64,000 nt of DNA from Enterococcus sp. ZJ1622 (GCF_011038845.1 NZ_JAAKDW010000003.1:186001-250000), one strand, 5' to 3'; counted from the stretch's first letter, positions 1-9,942 are shown. The notes: generated by a model not told the origin, from the sequence alone. Made by a program: numbers and translations.

Positions 1-1
1 A

Positions 2-130
2 AATGTTTCGATCGGAACAGGAATGGGGGATAGCTTAGATTTTTATCGAAACATCGGTATCACAGCCATGCCTTATGGACAATCCTTGACGGTGCTTTGT
101 TTGACAGAATTGCTAGTCTCTTATTGTTAA
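2..130 (+). CDS. 3' fragment of a probable GH105/GH88 unsaturated glycuronyl hydrolase
   Basis: An open frame enters from the left edge and stops with TAA at 128-130, leaving 42 residues. The fragment has a GTGMGD segment, an aromatic-rich stretch and the ending YGQSLTVLCLTELL. I compare this with the C-terminus of YteR/YesR-type GH105 and GH88 hydrolases, which end with GT-x-G, a Tyr, HG and a hydrophobic helix with TEL. The match is by eye and the catalytic residues lie outside the window. The stop is 16 nt before the TRAP gene dctP, so it is probably in the same operon. If correct, it would cleave unsaturated uronyl-sugar disaccharides to feed the kdu/rha genes downstream. An unrelated family cannot be excluded. 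Confidence 0.45.
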   Translation, partial: NVSIGTGMGDSLDFYRNIGITAMPYGQSLTVLCLTELLVSYC

Positions 131-146
131 AAGAAAGGAAAATAAA

Positions 147-1175
147 ATGAAAAAAACAACACTGCTGTTTGCAGCAGGATCGCTGAGCCTAGGTCTTCTA
201 GGCTTGAGCGGCTGCGGAAGTAATTCGAGTGTAGCGACTGTCGCAGAGGCAGACGCGGATGAGACGGTCACACTGCGCTTTGCTTATGCAAGCAACAGCC
301 AGCCGGTCATTGATGCAATGAACGAATTTGGACGTTTAGTAAAAGAAAAGACAGCCGGCTCTGTACAAATCCAGTATTTCCCAGATGGACAACTGGGAGG
401 TGAGCGGGAATTGATCGAGCTGACGCAATCGGGTGCAGTTGATTTTACTAAAGTAAGCGCTTCGGCATTAGAGAGTTTTTCAAAGGATTATTCGATTTTT
501 TCTGTCCCTTATTTGTTCAACGACGAAGAACATTTCTTCCGAGTGATGGATAATGCAGAAATCATGGATCCAATCTATCAGTCAACGTCAGATTTGGGCT
601 TTACCGGACTGACTTATTATGATTCTGGTCAGCGTAGTTTTTATATGGTAGATGGGCCGATCCATTCGCCAGATGATCTGAAAGGGAAAAAAATCCGTGT
701 CATGCAAAGTGAAACCGCCATCAAGATGGTAGAGCTTTTAGGAGGATCTGCAGTACCGATGGGAAGTGATGAAGTATATACCTCCCTTCAATCCAATCTG
801 ATTAATGGCTCAGAAAACAATGAATTCGTCCTGTATACAGCTGGGCATGGCGGAGTCGCTAAATATTATTCTTATGATGAACATACACGAGTGCCGGATA
901 TCCTGATCATGAACGATGCGATCAAAGAACAATTGTCAGCAGAGCAGGAAGAAGCGATCAGTGAAGCAGCCAGAGAATCCACGATCTTCGAAATCGATGC
1001 ATTCTCAAAAGCGATTGAAGAAGAAAAAGCGAACGCGCAAAAAGAACATGGAGTGCAATTCAATGATGTAGACAATGCGCCGTTTCGTGAAGCTGTTGCG
1101 CCACTTCATGATGCATTCAGGAATGATCCTGCGTATCGAGAGCTGTATCAGATGATCCAAGACCAAGGAGCGTAA
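147..1175 (+). CDS. dctP: TRAP transporter substrate-binding lipoprotein (DctP family)
   Basis: 342 aa, the usual DctP length. The N-terminus is a lipoprotein signal peptide with lipobox LSGC and lipidated Cys23, as expected for a Gram-positive binding protein anchored outside the membrane. The mature protein has the DctP signature with the GGERE/LIELTQSGAVDF stretch near residues 88-105 and a GKKIRVMQS motif near 185, a region that carries the conserved carboxylate-binding Arg in the family. RBS AAGAAAGGA lies just upstream of ATG 147. It captures the substrate for DctQ/DctM encoded next (5-nt gap). The substrate is inferred to be a uronate-containing sugar from the neighbouring kdu/rha genes. 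TRAP systems are rare in enterococci. Confidence 0.93.
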   Translation: MKKTTLLFAAGSLSLGLLGLSGCGSNSSVATVAEADADETVTLRFAYASNSQPVIDAMNEFGRLVKEKTAGSVQIQYFPDGQLGGERELIELTQSGAVDFTKVSASALESFSKDYSIFSVPYLFNDEEHFFRVMDNAEIMDPIYQSTSDLGFTGLTYYDSGQRSFYMVDGPIHSPDDLKGKKIRVMQSETAIKMVELLGGSAVPMGSDEVYTSLQSNLINGSENNEFVLYTAGHGGVAKYYSYDEHTRVPDILIMNDAIKEQLSAEQEEAISEAARESTIFEIDAFSKAIEEEKANAQKEHGVQFNDVDNAPFREAVAPLHDAFRNDPAYRELYQMIQDQGA

Positions 1176-1180
1176 GAAAA

Positions 1181-1660
1181 ATGAAAACGATTTTAAACAA
1201 AGTATTAGAACTCATCGGCGCAGCCTTGCTTATAGGAATGGTTGCTCTTGTGTTATGGCAAGTCTTTTCCAGAACTGTTTTGGGCAATCCGAATACGGTA
1301 ACAGAAGAGCTTGTCCGGTTCGGACTGGTTTGGTTTGCGATGCTTTCTTCTGCGTATGTCGTTGGGCAAAAGGCGCATTTAGCTGTGACGATCCTTAGCG
1401 AAAAATTGACAGGAAAGAAGAGCCAAGCATTAGAAATGATCGTGCAGTGTTTGTTTTTGGCATTTGCGGCGATCATCATGGTGTATGGCGGCTGGAATGC
1501 TGTCACGTTAACGATGGGTCAGATCTCACCATCTATGGGGATTCCGATGGGGTACGTATATCTTTCTGTCCCTGTATCGGGTGTGCTGATCATTATCTAT
1601 AGTCTGATCAATCTGATCGATACATTCAGCGGCAAGCCAGCGATTCAAGAAAAAATTTAA
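1181..1660 (+). CDS. dctQ: TRAP transporter small membrane subunit (DctQ family)
   Basis: 159 aa with four predicted membrane segments, the standard form for DctQ. The WQVFSRTVLGNPNTVTEELVRF segment around residues 26-47 is the conserved loop with the TEEL/R signature. DctQ pairs with DctM to form the membrane unit of the sodium-driven TRAP importer. The gene begins 5 nt after dctP and ends 13 nt before dctM, so the three are one transcript in the normal P-Q-M order. Confidence 0.93.
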   Translation: MKTILNKVLELIGAALLIGMVALVLWQVFSRTVLGNPNTVTEELVRFGLVWFAMLSSAYVVGQKAHLAVTILSEKLTGKKSQALEMIVQCLFLAFAAIIMVYGGWNAVTLTMGQISPSMGIPMGYVYLSVPVSGVLIIIYSLINLIDTFSGKPAIQEKI

Positions 1661-1673
1661 TTGGAGGAATAAA

Positions 1674-2969
1674 ATGGCACTAGAAGCCGGATTAGTCTTA
1701 TTTTTAGTATTTGTTGTGTTGCTCGTATTGGGAATGCCGATCGCGATCAGTATCGCGTTTTCTTCCATGATGACGCTGTTGTTAGTGATTCCGTTCGATG
1801 TTGCAGCTTTCAGTTCTGCCCAAAAAATGGTAGGGAGTATCAATAGCTTCTCGCTGATCGCTATTCCTTTCTTTGTCCTCTCAGGAATTATTATGAATAA
1901 TGGCGGGATAGCAAAGAAGCTGGTGGATTTTGCCATGCTGTTCGTAGGAAGAGTTCCAGGTGCTTTGGCACATACGAATGTTTTGGGGAATGCTTTGTTC
2001 GGCTCGATTTCCAGCTCGGCGATTGCAGCATCTACGGCGATCGGAGGCGTCTTGATTCCTCAGCAAGTAGAGGAAGGATATGATCGGAAATTCGCTACAG
2101 CTGTCAATATCGCTTCTGCACCAACGGGGATGGTGATTCCACCAAGTACGGCGTTCATCATGTACTCGCTTGTAGCTGGAGGTGCGTCGATCTCTGCTTT
2201 GTTCATGGGTGGTTATCTTGTCGGTGCGCTTTGGGCATTTGGGATTATGCTGATCGCTTTCGTAGTTGCGAAAAAGAACAAATATCCAGTTGTTGAAAAA
2301 GGACAGATGAAACATGCAGGAAAAATACTGATTGATGCGATACCAAGTCTGCTTCTGATCGTGATCATCATCGGTGGGATACTGACTGGGATTTTTACGG
2401 CAGTCGAAGCGTCTGCTATTGCTGTGATCTATTCTTTACTGATCGCGATGTTCTATTACAAAACAGTGAAACTGAAAGATATACCAAATATGCTGTACCA
2501 AGCAGTAGCGATGTCTGGCACGATCATGTTCTTACTGGCGACTTCTTCCATGATGTCATTTGCTATGGCATTTACTGGGATTCCTCAAGCGATCAGCTCG
2601 CTGATCATGGGAGTAACAGATAACAAATTCGTGATTTTACTGTTAGTCAATCTTGTTTTGCTTCTTGTTGGGATGTTCATGGATGTGGCGCCTGCGATTT
2701 TGATTTTCACTCCGATCTTTTTGCCTATCGTCACAAGTGTAGGCGTTGATCCTGTGCATTACGGGTTGTTCTCGATCATGAATCTGTGTGTAGGCTCTAT
2801 CACGCCGCCAGTAGGAACTGGATTGTATGTCGGAGCAAGTGTCGGAGGCGTGAAAGCAGAATCTATGCTGAAGCCGCTGCTGCCTTTTTACGGTATGATC
2901 CTGGCTGTCTTGTTTTTGATTACGTATTTCCCGCAAATCGTGATGTGGCTGCCGAATATGTTAGGTTAG
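1674..2969 (+). CDS. dctM: TRAP transporter large permease (DctM family)
   Basis: 431 aa, almost wholly hydrophobic with about 12 membrane segments. Diagnostic motifs include GMPIAISIAFSS near the N-terminus, the IPFFVLSGIIMNNGGI stretch (about residues 64-79), SSAIAASTAIGGVLIP (about 113-128) and a C-terminal ITPPVGTGLY motif. It forms the transport channel and couples import to the sodium gradient. RBS GGAGGA lies 8 nt before ATG. It is followed 10 nt later by the TIM-barrel isomerase gene in the same transcript. Confidence 0.95.
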   Translation: MALEAGLVLFLVFVVLLVLGMPIAISIAFSSMMTLLLVIPFDVAAFSSAQKMVGSINSFSLIAIPFFVLSGIIMNNGGIAKKLVDFAMLFVGRVPGALAHTNVLGNALFGSISSSAIAASTAIGGVLIPQQVEEGYDRKFATAVNIASAPTGMVIPPSTAFIMYSLVAGGASISALFMGGYLVGALWAFGIMLIAFVVAKKNKYPVVEKGQMKHAGKILIDAIPSLLLIVIIIGGILTGIFTAVEASAIAVIYSLLIAMFYYKTVKLKDIPNMLYQAVAMSGTIMFLLATSSMMSFAMAFTGIPQAISSLIMGVTDNKFVILLLVNLVLLLVGMFMDVAPAILIFTPIFLPIVTSVGVDPVHYGLFSIMNLCVGSITPPVGTGLYVGASVGGVKAESMLKPLLPFYGMILAVLFLITYFPQIVMWLPNMLG

Positions 2970-2979
2970 GAGAAAAGAT

Positions 2980-3825
2980 ATGTTGAATCTTGCGATAAGA
3001 GGACATGATCTATCTGATGTCCATACAGTTGAAATGCTAGCTGAAAAAACCAAAGAACAAGGTATCCATACCTTGCAGTTAGCGTTAGGTTTGTCTTTTC
3101 CGGATATCCCATCTGGCGCAGAAGCAATCAACGCTGGTATGGGGAATTTTGTGAAACGGACGTTAGGAGAAAAAGAAATCAGTGTTGGGATCTTGAGTTG
3201 TTATATCAACATGATCCATCCTGATGGGAAAGAGCGGGAGAAACTGCTGAATAAATTCGAAAGATACCTCCAATATGCCTCTTCATTTGGTGCATCGATG
3301 GTAGCTTCAGAAACCGGGGGTGTTTTTCCGGAAATCCAATACACGGAAAAAAATTTCACAGACGAGGCTTTTGCTGAAGCGGTGTCAGTGATCCATCGGT
3401 TGGTTCAAGCAGGTGAGAAATACCAGATGATGGTCGGGATCGAACCAGGATTGAATCATCCAGTGTATTCACTAGATCGTGTGGAGCAGTTGCTTCAAGC
3501 TGTCGATTCGGACTATTTAGGAATCATTTTAGATCCTACCAACCTGATCACTATTGAAAACTACCAGCAGCAAGTCCAATTAGTAGAAGAAGCCTTCGAA
3601 CGTTTTGGCGAAAAAATCTGTGCAGTCCACTTGAAAGATTTTCGTGTAGAAGAGGAAAAAATCGTCCCGACGAATCTGGGTGAAGGGCTGATCGATTATA
3701 CTGGAATCAGTGAGATCATTGAGAAGAAACGTCCTTATCTTTATGTGGTGCTGGAAGAAACGAAAGATGACGGGATTCGTCAAGGAGTGAGTTTGTTGAA
3801 AAGAAGTCGTGGAACCACTGCTTAA
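2980..3825 (+). CDS. Sugar phosphate isomerase/epimerase family protein (xylose isomerase-like TIM barrel)
   Basis: 281 aa with the AP-endonuclease-2/xylose-isomerase-like TIM-barrel pattern: a GIEPGLNHP segment near residue 147 (metal-binding Glu), ILDPTNL near 180 (Asp), CAVHLKDF near 210 (His, Asp) and a terminal VVLEETKDDG segment (Glu). These are the expected metal ligands. It is 10 nt behind dctM, so it probably isomerises or epimerises the imported sugar. The exact substrate cannot be read from the sequence. It is followed by a terminator, so it closes the TRAP operon. Confidence 0.8.
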   Translation: MLNLAIRGHDLSDVHTVEMLAEKTKEQGIHTLQLALGLSFPDIPSGAEAINAGMGNFVKRTLGEKEISVGILSCYINMIHPDGKEREKLLNKFERYLQYASSFGASMVASETGGVFPEIQYTEKNFTDEAFAEAVSVIHRLVQAGEKYQMMVGIEPGLNHPVYSLDRVEQLLQAVDSDYLGIILDPTNLITIENYQQQVQLVEEAFERFGEKICAVHLKDFRVEEEKIVPTNLGEGLIDYTGISEIIEKKRPYLYVVLEETKDDGIRQGVSLLKRSRGTTA

Positions 3826-3856
3826 ACCTTCGTTGCTCAGATCGAAAAATAACATT

Positions 3857-3898
3857 AGGGGCTGTGACAGTTAGCTGTCTCAGTCTCTCTTCTTTTTA
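3857..3898 (+). terminator. Rho-independent terminator after the TRAP operon
   Basis: A GC-containing hairpin, CTGTGACAG-TTAG-CTGTCTCAG, is followed by a T-rich run (tctctcttcttttt). It lies about 30 nt after the isomerase stop and matches the end of the dctP-Q-M-isomerase transcript. The same kind of TGTGACA hairpin is found beside the three modular repeats elsewhere in this window. Confidence 0.7.
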
Positions 3899-3986
3899 TC
3901 AAAGTATTTTGATAAGAAAAAAGGAGGTTTACGTACGCTCACCTCCAATCATCAGAAAATGTTATCTGATCGAAAAAACAGCGTGG

Positions 3987-3992
3987 TATAAT
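3987..3992 (+). promoter_or_regulatory. -10 element upstream of the AraC gene at 4029
   Basis: A perfect TATAAT hexamer lies 37 nt before the ATG of the AraC regulator. No convincing -35 TTGACA is visible at 17 nt upstream, which suggests an activated or weak promoter. Confidence 0.45.
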
Positions 3993-4028
3993 AAGATTGT
4001 TCGTAACTGAACAAAAGGGGTGATAGCC

Positions 4029-4928
4029 ATGAAACAAAAGAAAGTAAATGGCGAACAAGTCAATACGATGGTCTCTGATCAGTACGAGATCTATCACGTC
4101 AAAGACATTGTCAGCCAAAACAAAACGATTTATCATCATCATGATTTTTATGAGATACACGCGACACTGAAAGGTGAAGCGATATTTTATTTGGACGGTC
4201 GTCAATTCACGATCAAAGAAGGAAGCGTCTTGCTGATCCATTCCAATGACTTGCATCGCATCGTCAGACAATCAACCGAGCTTTTTGAACGCGTGTATAT
4301 TTTTGTCACGCCCTCTTTTTTAGAGAGCCGGTCCACTCAATGGTCGAATCTGTCGGCCTGCTTCCAGCCATTGGGAGAAAAGCGCAGCAGAGTGCTGAAA
4401 GTTACGCCTGAACTATTGAAAGAAAAATTATCCTTCATCGATCATCCGCCAGACAGACATGTATACGGCGCAGACATCAAATATGAACAGGCGCTTGTCG
4501 ACTACCTGATCTTTTTGAACCAAGTGGTGAAGCAGGAAGAGAACACTTCTGAACAGACTGCTGCCATCCCTAATGAACGAGTCGACCAGATGATTCAGTA
4601 TATCTCAAAACATTTGTCGAATCCGCTTTCCTTAGAAGAAATGGAGAAACAATTTTTTGTCAGCAAGTACCATATCACGAGAGAATTCAAAAAATACACA
4701 GGTTTTACCTTCCACCAGTATGTCATGAAGAAAAAACTGATTTATTCCAAGCAGTTGCTGAGGGAATACCGAAGTTCAAGTGCTGTCTACAGCAAATGCG
4801 GGTTTTCTTCCTATCCTCATTTTCTGAAAGCGTTCAAAAGAGAATTCGGGATCACGCCAAAAGAATTTTTGAGACGGGATACGCAAAATGAATTGGTCCA
4901 TTATGATCATTTCGAGGACGAGCGATGA
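4029..4928 (+). CDS. AraC family transcriptional regulator
   Basis: 299 aa. The N-terminal half is a cupin sugar-sensing domain (HHHDFYEIHATLKGEA, then GSVLLIHSNDLHR), and the C-terminal third carries two HTH motifs of the AraC/XylS type, ending with the signature GFSSYPHFLKAFKREFGITPKEF. ATG 4029 is chosen over the in-frame GTG at 4020 because AGGGGTG at 4015-4021 is spaced properly only for the ATG. It sits between the TRAP operon and the rha operon, convergent with a second AraC gene, and likely controls one of them. The inducer is unknown. Confidence 0.9.
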   Translation: MKQKKVNGEQVNTMVSDQYEIYHVKDIVSQNKTIYHHHDFYEIHATLKGEAIFYLDGRQFTIKEGSVLLIHSNDLHRIVRQSTELFERVYIFVTPSFLESRSTQWSNLSACFQPLGEKRSRVLKVTPELLKEKLSFIDHPPDRHVYGADIKYEQALVDYLIFLNQVVKQEENTSEQTAAIPNERVDQMIQYISKHLSNPLSLEEMEKQFFVSKYHITREFKKYTGFTFHQYVMKKKLIYSKQLLREYRSSSAVYSKCGFSSYPHFLKAFKREFGITPKEFLRRDTQNELVHYDHFEDER

Positions 4929-4950
4929 CTATCCGCCATGGATCACTGAC

Positions 4951-5001
4951 TGAATAAACGAAACAAGACTGGAATTTTCCTGCACTTGTTTCGTTTATTT
5001 T
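4951..5001. terminator. Bidirectional terminator between convergent AraC genes
   Basis: An inverted repeat AATAAACGAAACAAG / CTTGTTTCGTTTATT separated by 17 nt, with A-rich and T-rich flanks on the two sides. It lies between two convergent regulator genes (stop at 4928, stop at 5041) and can serve both strands. Confidence 0.75.
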
Positions 5002-5040
5002 TCGTGAAAAATACATAAATGTGCGTATTTATTAGATGAA

Positions 5041-5910
5041 TCAGCTGTATCGGCGAAAGTCTCTAGGGGAAAGGCCTGTTTTTGCTTTGAACAACCGGCT
5101 GAAATAAGCGAAATTCTCAATCCCGATCTCGCTAGAAATCGTTTGGATCGTAAATTCTGTATAGCGCAGGAGGTCCTTTGCATAAGAAATCTTTTTATTG
5201 ATGAGATAATCGATCGGTGGTGTCCCGATATATTTTGAAAAATCCTTGCTCAATTGATATTTGTTCAATAAAAACTGATGTTCCAGCTCATCCAGTGTGA
5301 TCACTTTTTTGAAATTCTCATCTAGATAATGCTGTAGTTCATAAATATAAGCAGGGATATCTTTCTCCTCAAAATCCAGCTGATACTTTTGCAGGATCAA
5401 TTCATTCAGCAATTCATGGATGATGACCGACGACTGGAAATCCGTTCGGGCATTAGCTTGTTGTTGCTTGCGGATAAGCTCTGTGAACAAGTGATGGATC
5501 TTGTTGTCTTCAGGAGAATCTGCTGTATGGAAGGTGAATTTCCCGTCTTTGATGAATTCTTGATAAAATGCGTGGATATTCTGTCCGCTCAAATGTACCC
5601 AATCCATTTCCCAAGGTTCCTCGCTGACTGTTTGGTAACGCTGATACTCTTGGCAATCGATGAAGAAAAGATCGCCAGCTTTCAAATGATGGAGCTTGTT
5701 GTGATATGTAAGCGTTCCTTCTCCGGAAAGCGTGAATTTGATCAGATAAGAAGGAAGGTGGGCACGTTCCGTATAGTAAGGGATGGGGGCTTTGAAATGC
5801 CCAATCTCTTGGATATAAAAAAACAGATTTTTACTTTTTTGCGTATGTGTCAAAATCACTCTGCTCGAATCTTCTGACCATGAATGATTGGCTTTTTCCC
5901 AGTAGTCCAT
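5041..5910 (-). CDS. AraC family transcriptional regulator, probable rhamnose regulator
   Basis: 289 aa. It has an N-terminal cupin-type sensor (YLIKFTLSGEGTLTYHNK, then GDLFFIDCQEYQRY) and a C-terminal double HTH with the AraC signature IGIENFAYFSRLFKAKTGLSPRDFRR. The start ATG at 5910 (MDYWEK) is preceded by GGGAG at a good distance; a longer frame to 5973 lacks such a site. It is divergent from rhaB with a 151-nt shared promoter region, the usual arrangement for a RhaR/RhaS-like activator of rhamnose genes. That role is inferred from position. Confidence 0.88.
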   Translation of the reverse strand: MDYWEKANHSWSEDSSRVILTHTQKSKNLFFYIQEIGHFKAPIPYYTERAHLPSYLIKFTLSGEGTLTYHNKLHHLKAGDLFFIDCQEYQRYQTVSEEPWEMDWVHLSGQNIHAFYQEFIKDGKFTFHTADSPEDNKIHHLFTELIRKQQQANARTDFQSSVIIHELLNELILQKYQLDFEEKDIPAYIYELQHYLDENFKKVITLDELEHQFLLNKYQLSKDFSKYIGTPPIDYLINKKISYAKDLLRYTEFTIQTISSEIGIENFAYFSRLFKAKTGLSPRDFRRYS

Positions 5911-6005
5911 GCAATCGCTCCCATTTGTCAAGATAGTGCAATTATATACCAAAATAGTGTGAAGTAAAATCACTCATTCTGTAATATGATAGCTTTGTTA
6001 GTAAA

Positions 6006-6019
6006 TGATAACGTTTTAT
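6006..6019 (+). promoter_or_regulatory. Weak cre-like site upstream of rhaB
   Basis: TGATAACGTTTTAT matches the catabolite-responsive core (TG....CG) but lacks the final CA. It lies about 43 nt before rhaB in the shared AraC/rhaB promoter region, where CcpA repression would be expected. The match is weak. Confidence 0.3.
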
Positions 6020-6061
6020 TCATAAATCAGCATCCAACAATAAAGTAAAAGAGGTGGAGAA

Positions 6062-7522
6062 ATGAATTCGACATTTGTCGCAGTCGACATCGGTGCTTCA
6101 AGCGGACGTTTGATGAAGAGTACACGAAAAAGTGATGGACGGCTGTCTTTAGAAGAAGTGCATCGATTCAAAAACGGTTTTCGTAAAAAAGACGGATATC
6201 AGCGCTGGGAGATTGATTACTTGATCCATGAGATCCTGACAGGGCTGGAAAAACTGAAAAGTTCAGGGGTAGCTACTTGTTTTGTAGGGATCGACACATG
6301 GGCAGTCGATTACTGTCTGCTAGACAAGGATGGCGAACGTTTGGGTGATCCAATTTCTTATCGTGACGATCGCACCACGCACGCAGTTGAAGCTTTTTCA
6401 AAAGAGTATTCTTTGGACAAATTATACGAGCAAACCGGGATTCAGATCCAGCCTTTCAATACATTGTTCCAATTATTCGTGGAAGAAAAAGAGCGATTGG
6501 CAGAAGCACACAAACTGCTCTTGATCCCGGATTACCTCGGCTATGTCTTCACAGAAAGAATGGTCACAGAAAAAACAAATGCATCCACTATGCAGCTTTT
6601 GAATGCAGGAACGAAAGAGTGGGAACCAGAGCTTCTTGAACGAATCGGTGTGGCAAAAGAATTGTTTGCGCCATTAGTTGATCCTGGAACGATCCTGGGA
6701 TCACTGAAAAAAGAAAAATTCCTGAATTATGACCTCCCGGATGCGACATTCATCAGTGTTGCTAGCCATGACACCGCCTCGGCTGTATTGGGGACACCAG
6801 GAGAAGGCGAAAAATGGGGATATATCAGCAGCGGCACGTGGTCGCTTCTGGGGATCGAAACGAAGATTGCCAATGTTTCACCTGCAGCATTCTCAGAAAA
6901 TTATACGAATGAATGGGGCACACATAATACGGTACGTTTCCTAAAGAACATCATGGGGATGTGGCTGATCCAAGAAGTCGCACGAATGCAGGAGTACCAG
7001 TACAGCTACGCAGAACTAGCTGAGCTTGCCAGCAAAGAAAAAGCTTTGCAGCAATTTGTTAATATCAATGATCCGAGATTTCTGAATCCCAAGAACATGA
7101 TCCAGGAAATCCAGACGTATTGTTTCGAAACAGAACAGACAGTGCCGATACGCCCGGGTGCTATCGCACGCTGTGTCTATGACAACTTAGCGTTATGCTA
7201 CGCAAATGAACTGGTGAAGATCGAACATCTCACAGGAACACCGCTCGATCGCCTCCATATCGTAGGTGGCGGTTCGAATAATCGTCTGCTGAATCAGTTA
7301 ACGGCTGATTATGCAGGGATCGTCGTAGAAGCGGGCCCAAGTGAAGCGACAGCAATCGGGAACATATTGATGCAGATGCTGAGTACTGGACAATTCAAGG
7401 ATGTTGCGCAAGCACGAAAAGAAGTCAAACGGTCTTTTCCATGTGAGATTTTTTATCCAGATCCTGCTAAAAAAGAACTGGCGGCTATTTATTTAAGACA
7501 AAACAAAGGAGTAGAAGTATGA
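6062..7522 (+). CDS. rhaB: Rhamnulokinase
   Basis: 486 aa, the usual RhaB size. FGGY-kinase features: [13 protein letters not shown] at residues 7-19 (phosphate 1), [13 protein letters not shown] near 80-92 (sugar/Asp region), and [17 protein letters not shown] near 400 (adenosine-binding). It phosphorylates L-rhamnulose to rhamnulose-1-phosphate. RBS GAGGTGGAG precedes ATG 6062. Its stop overlaps the rhaA start by 4 nt (ATGA-type coupling at 7519-7522), so rhaB-rhaA-rhaD-rhaM is one operon. Confidence 0.97.
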   Translation: MNSTFVAVDIGASSGRLMKSTRKSDGRLSLEEVHRFKNGFRKKDGYQRWEIDYLIHEILTGLEKLKSSGVATCFVGIDTWAVDYCLLDKDGERLGDPISYRDDRTTHAVEAFSKEYSLDKLYEQTGIQIQPFNTLFQLFVEEKERLAEAHKLLLIPDYLGYVFTERMVTEKTNASTMQLLNAGTKEWEPELLERIGVAKELFAPLVDPGTILGSLKKEKFLNYDLPDATFISVASHDTASAVLGTPGEGEKWGYISSGTWSLLGIETKIANVSPAAFSENYTNEWGTHNTVRFLKNIMGMWLIQEVARMQEYQYSYAELAELASKEKALQQFVNINDPRFLNPKNMIQEIQTYCFETEQTVPIRPGAIARCVYDNLALCYANELVKIEHLTGTPLDRLHIVGGGSNNRLLNQLTADYAGIVVEAGPSEATAIGNILMQMLSTGQFKDVAQARKEVKRSFPCEIFYPDPAKKELAAIYLRQNKGVEV

Positions 7523-8778
7523 ATACGATTGAAAGAAATTATGCTCAAGCAAAAGAAAAATATGCCGATTTAGGCGTAGATACGGACAAAGTATTGGCGC
7601 GCATGCAGGAAATCAAAATTTCGATGCATTGTTGGCAAGGGGACGATGTCAAAGGATTTTTGAACCCGGATGGTGAACTGACAGGTGGGATCATGTCTAC
7701 AGGGAATTATCCAGGAGCAGCACGGACACCGGAAGAATTAAGAAACGACCTTGAAAAAGCGTACGCGCTGATCCCTGGTAAGCATAAGTTGAACCTGCAT
7801 GCCATTTATCTAGACACAGAAGAAGCGGTCGACTTGAATGAGATCGAACCAAAGCATTTTGAAAAATGGGTCGAATGGGCAAAAAAAGAAGAGATCGGAC
7901 TGGATTTCAATCCAACATTTTTCTCCCATCCAATGATGAAGGACGGCTTCACCCTATCACACCCTGATGAAGAAGTCCGTGCCTATTGGATCGAACATGG
8001 CAAACGAAGCAGAAAGATTGCGGAATATTTTGGCAAAGAGACTGGTCAGACCTGTATCAATAACTTTTGGGTACCGGATGGCATGAAAGACAATCCGATT
8101 GATCGCTTTTCTCCGCGTAAACGTTTGATGGAATCTTTAGATACGATTTTCAGCGAAGATTTGGATGAGAATTATGTCCAAGATGCTGTAGAAAGCAAAC
8201 TGTTCGGTCTGGGGGCAGAAGCTTATACAGTCGGTTCCCATGAATTTTATATGGGCTATGGACTGACAAGAGACAAACTCGTTTGTCTGGATGCCGGTCA
8301 TTTCCATCCGACAGAAGTGATCTCGAACAAACTTTCTTCTCTTGCTTTGTTCAGTAAAGGGATCATGCTTCACGTCTCACGACCAGTTCGCTGGGATTCT
8401 GACCATGTTGTCTTGATGGATGATGAACTGCAGGAAATCGCGAAAGAATTGGTTCGAAATGATTTGCTAGGAAAAACGAACATCGGCTTGGATTTCTTCG
8501 ACGGAACGATCAATCGTATCGCTGCTTGGGTGATCGGCACAAGAAATACTCAAAAAGCGCTACTTAAAGCGCTGCTTGAACCGGTCGAAAAATTGAAGGA
8601 AATAGAATCATCATTTGATTTTACATCTAGAATGGCTTACACAGAAGAATTGAAAGACTACCCATATGCAGACGTCTGGAATTATTTCTGTTTCAAAAAC
8701 GAAGTGCCGACTGGCTTGGATTGGCTGAAAGAAGTGCAGCAATACGAAAAAGATGTATTAGAACGAAGAGGAGCGTGA
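7519..8778 (+). CDS. rhaA: L-rhamnose isomerase
   Basis: 419 aa, matching RhaA. The N-terminal segment [16 protein letters not shown] and the [33 protein letters not shown] and [15 protein letters not shown] segments are characteristic metal-binding and active-site blocks of the family. It converts L-rhamnose to L-rhamnulose. Translationally coupled to rhaB upstream; rhaD starts 6 nt after the rhaA stop. Confidence 0.98.
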   Translation: MNTIERNYAQAKEKYADLGVDTDKVLARMQEIKISMHCWQGDDVKGFLNPDGELTGGIMSTGNYPGAARTPEELRNDLEKAYALIPGKHKLNLHAIYLDTEEAVDLNEIEPKHFEKWVEWAKKEEIGLDFNPTFFSHPMMKDGFTLSHPDEEVRAYWIEHGKRSRKIAEYFGKETGQTCINNFWVPDGMKDNPIDRFSPRKRLMESLDTIFSEDLDENYVQDAVESKLFGLGAEAYTVGSHEFYMGYGLTRDKLVCLDAGHFHPTEVISNKLSSLALFSKGIMLHVSRPVRWDSDHVVLMDDELQEIAKELVRNDLLGKTNIGLDFFDGTINRIAAWVIGTRNTQKALLKALLEPVEKLKEIESSFDFTSRMAYTEELKDYPYADVWNYFCFKNEVPTGLDWLKEVQQYEKDVLERRGA

Positions 8779-8783
8779 CGAGG

Positions 8784-9629
8784 TTGAAAAAAATAGATAT
8801 TTTACAAGCCCCTTATGTAAAGGAAATGGTACAGACGACATCGAATCTGTATCGTTTAGGCTGGGATGAAAGAAATGGCGGGAATATTTCTTACCTGCTG
8901 AAAGAAGAAGAGATCCTTCCGTTTCTGGACCCGGAAAAAGTGATCCGCCGCATCCCGATGATCTTTGATGCTAGTCGTCTGGCAGGATGTTATTTTATTG
9001 TGACTGGTTCAGGGAAATATTTTAAGAATGTAGCAGATGAGCCCTCAGAAAACTTAGGGATCGTTCGCGTAGCAGAAGATGGGAAAGATCTCGAACTTTT
9101 ATGGGGACTGGACAACGAAGCGAAGCCGACAAGCGAACTGCCAAGCCATTTCATGAGCCATATCGCTCGTCTGGAAACTGATCCGGAAAATCGGATCGTG
9201 ATGCATTGTCACGCGAGTCATTTATTAGCGATGAGTTTTACGCATGTATTAGATGAACGGTCGTTTACACGTACGCTTTGGCAGATGTGTACAGAATGTC
9301 TCGTTGTCTTCCCAGAAGGAGTCTCGATCATTCCGTGGATGGTTCCGGGAACGAATGAGATCGGAGAAGCAACGGCTGAAAAAATGCGGGAAACACGACT
9401 TGTCCTGTGGCCGCAGCATGGGATTTACGGTGCAGGAAAAGACATGGATGAGGTCTTCGGATTGATCGAGACAGCGGAAAAAGCAGCAGAAGTCTATACG
9501 TACGTCAAAGCGCAAGGGCCGATTCTACAAACGATCACAGATGAGAATCTCCTGTGCTTAGCTGAAGCGTTTGGCGTAGAACCAAAAGAAGGATATTTGG
9601 AAGGTTTAAAAGCTGAGGTAGGTGTGTAG
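8784..9629 (+). CDS. rhaD: Rhamnulose-1-phosphate aldolase
   Basis: 281 aa from a TTG start at 8784. GAGGAG at 8768-8773 is about 10 nt upstream; the longer frame back to 8721 would run inside rhaA without an RBS. Class II aldolase features: GNISYLL near the N-terminus, [26 protein letters not shown] (zinc His pair) and [12 protein letters not shown] (third His). It splits rhamnulose-1-phosphate into DHAP and L-lactaldehyde. The lactaldehyde would go to the iron alcohol dehydrogenase at 10030. Confidence 0.96.
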   Translation: MKKIDILQAPYVKEMVQTTSNLYRLGWDERNGGNISYLLKEEEILPFLDPEKVIRRIPMIFDASRLAGCYFIVTGSGKYFKNVADEPSENLGIVRVAEDGKDLELLWGLDNEAKPTSELPSHFMSHIARLETDPENRIVMHCHASHLLAMSFTHVLDERSFTRTLWQMCTECLVVFPEGVSIIPWMVPGTNEIGEATAEKMRETRLVLWPQHGIYGAGKDMDEVFGLIETAEKAAEVYTYVKAQGPILQTITDENLLCLAEAFGVEPKEGYLEGLKAEVGV

Positions 9630-9630
9630 C

Positions 9631-9942
9631 ATGCTAAAAAAAGCTTTCTGCATGAAGGTGTATCCAGAAAAGCAACAGGAATATAAAGAACGACATGACA
9701 ATCTCTGGCCGGAGATGAAGTCAGCCCTTCGTGAACACGGAGTCAACAGTTATTCGATTTTTCTCGATCCGAAAACCAGTACATTATTCGGGTACCTAGA
9801 GATCGAAGACGAGACACGCTGGGCAAAAATGGCTGAAACGCAGATCAATCAAAAATGGTGGCATTATATGGAAGATATCATGGAGACAAATCCAGATTCC
9901 TCCCCTGTGAGCCTTGAATTGATGCCTGTTTTCGAATTTTGA
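9631..9942 (+). CDS. rhaM: L-rhamnose mutarotase
   Basis: 103 aa; E. coli RhaM is 104 aa. Typical motifs: YKERHDNLWPEMKSALREHG with the catalytic His, YSIFLDPKTSTLFGYLEIED, and the C-terminal KWWHYMEDIMETNPDSSPV. It interconverts the alpha and beta anomers of L-rhamnose for RhaA. ATG 9631 follows the rhaD stop by one nt, with GAGGTAGGTG as RBS inside the rhaD end. Confidence 0.95.
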   Translation: MLKKAFCMKVYPEKQQEYKERHDNLWPEMKSALREHGVNSYSIFLDPKTSTLFGYLEIEDETRWAKMAETQINQKWWHYMEDIMETNPDSSPVSLELMPVFEF

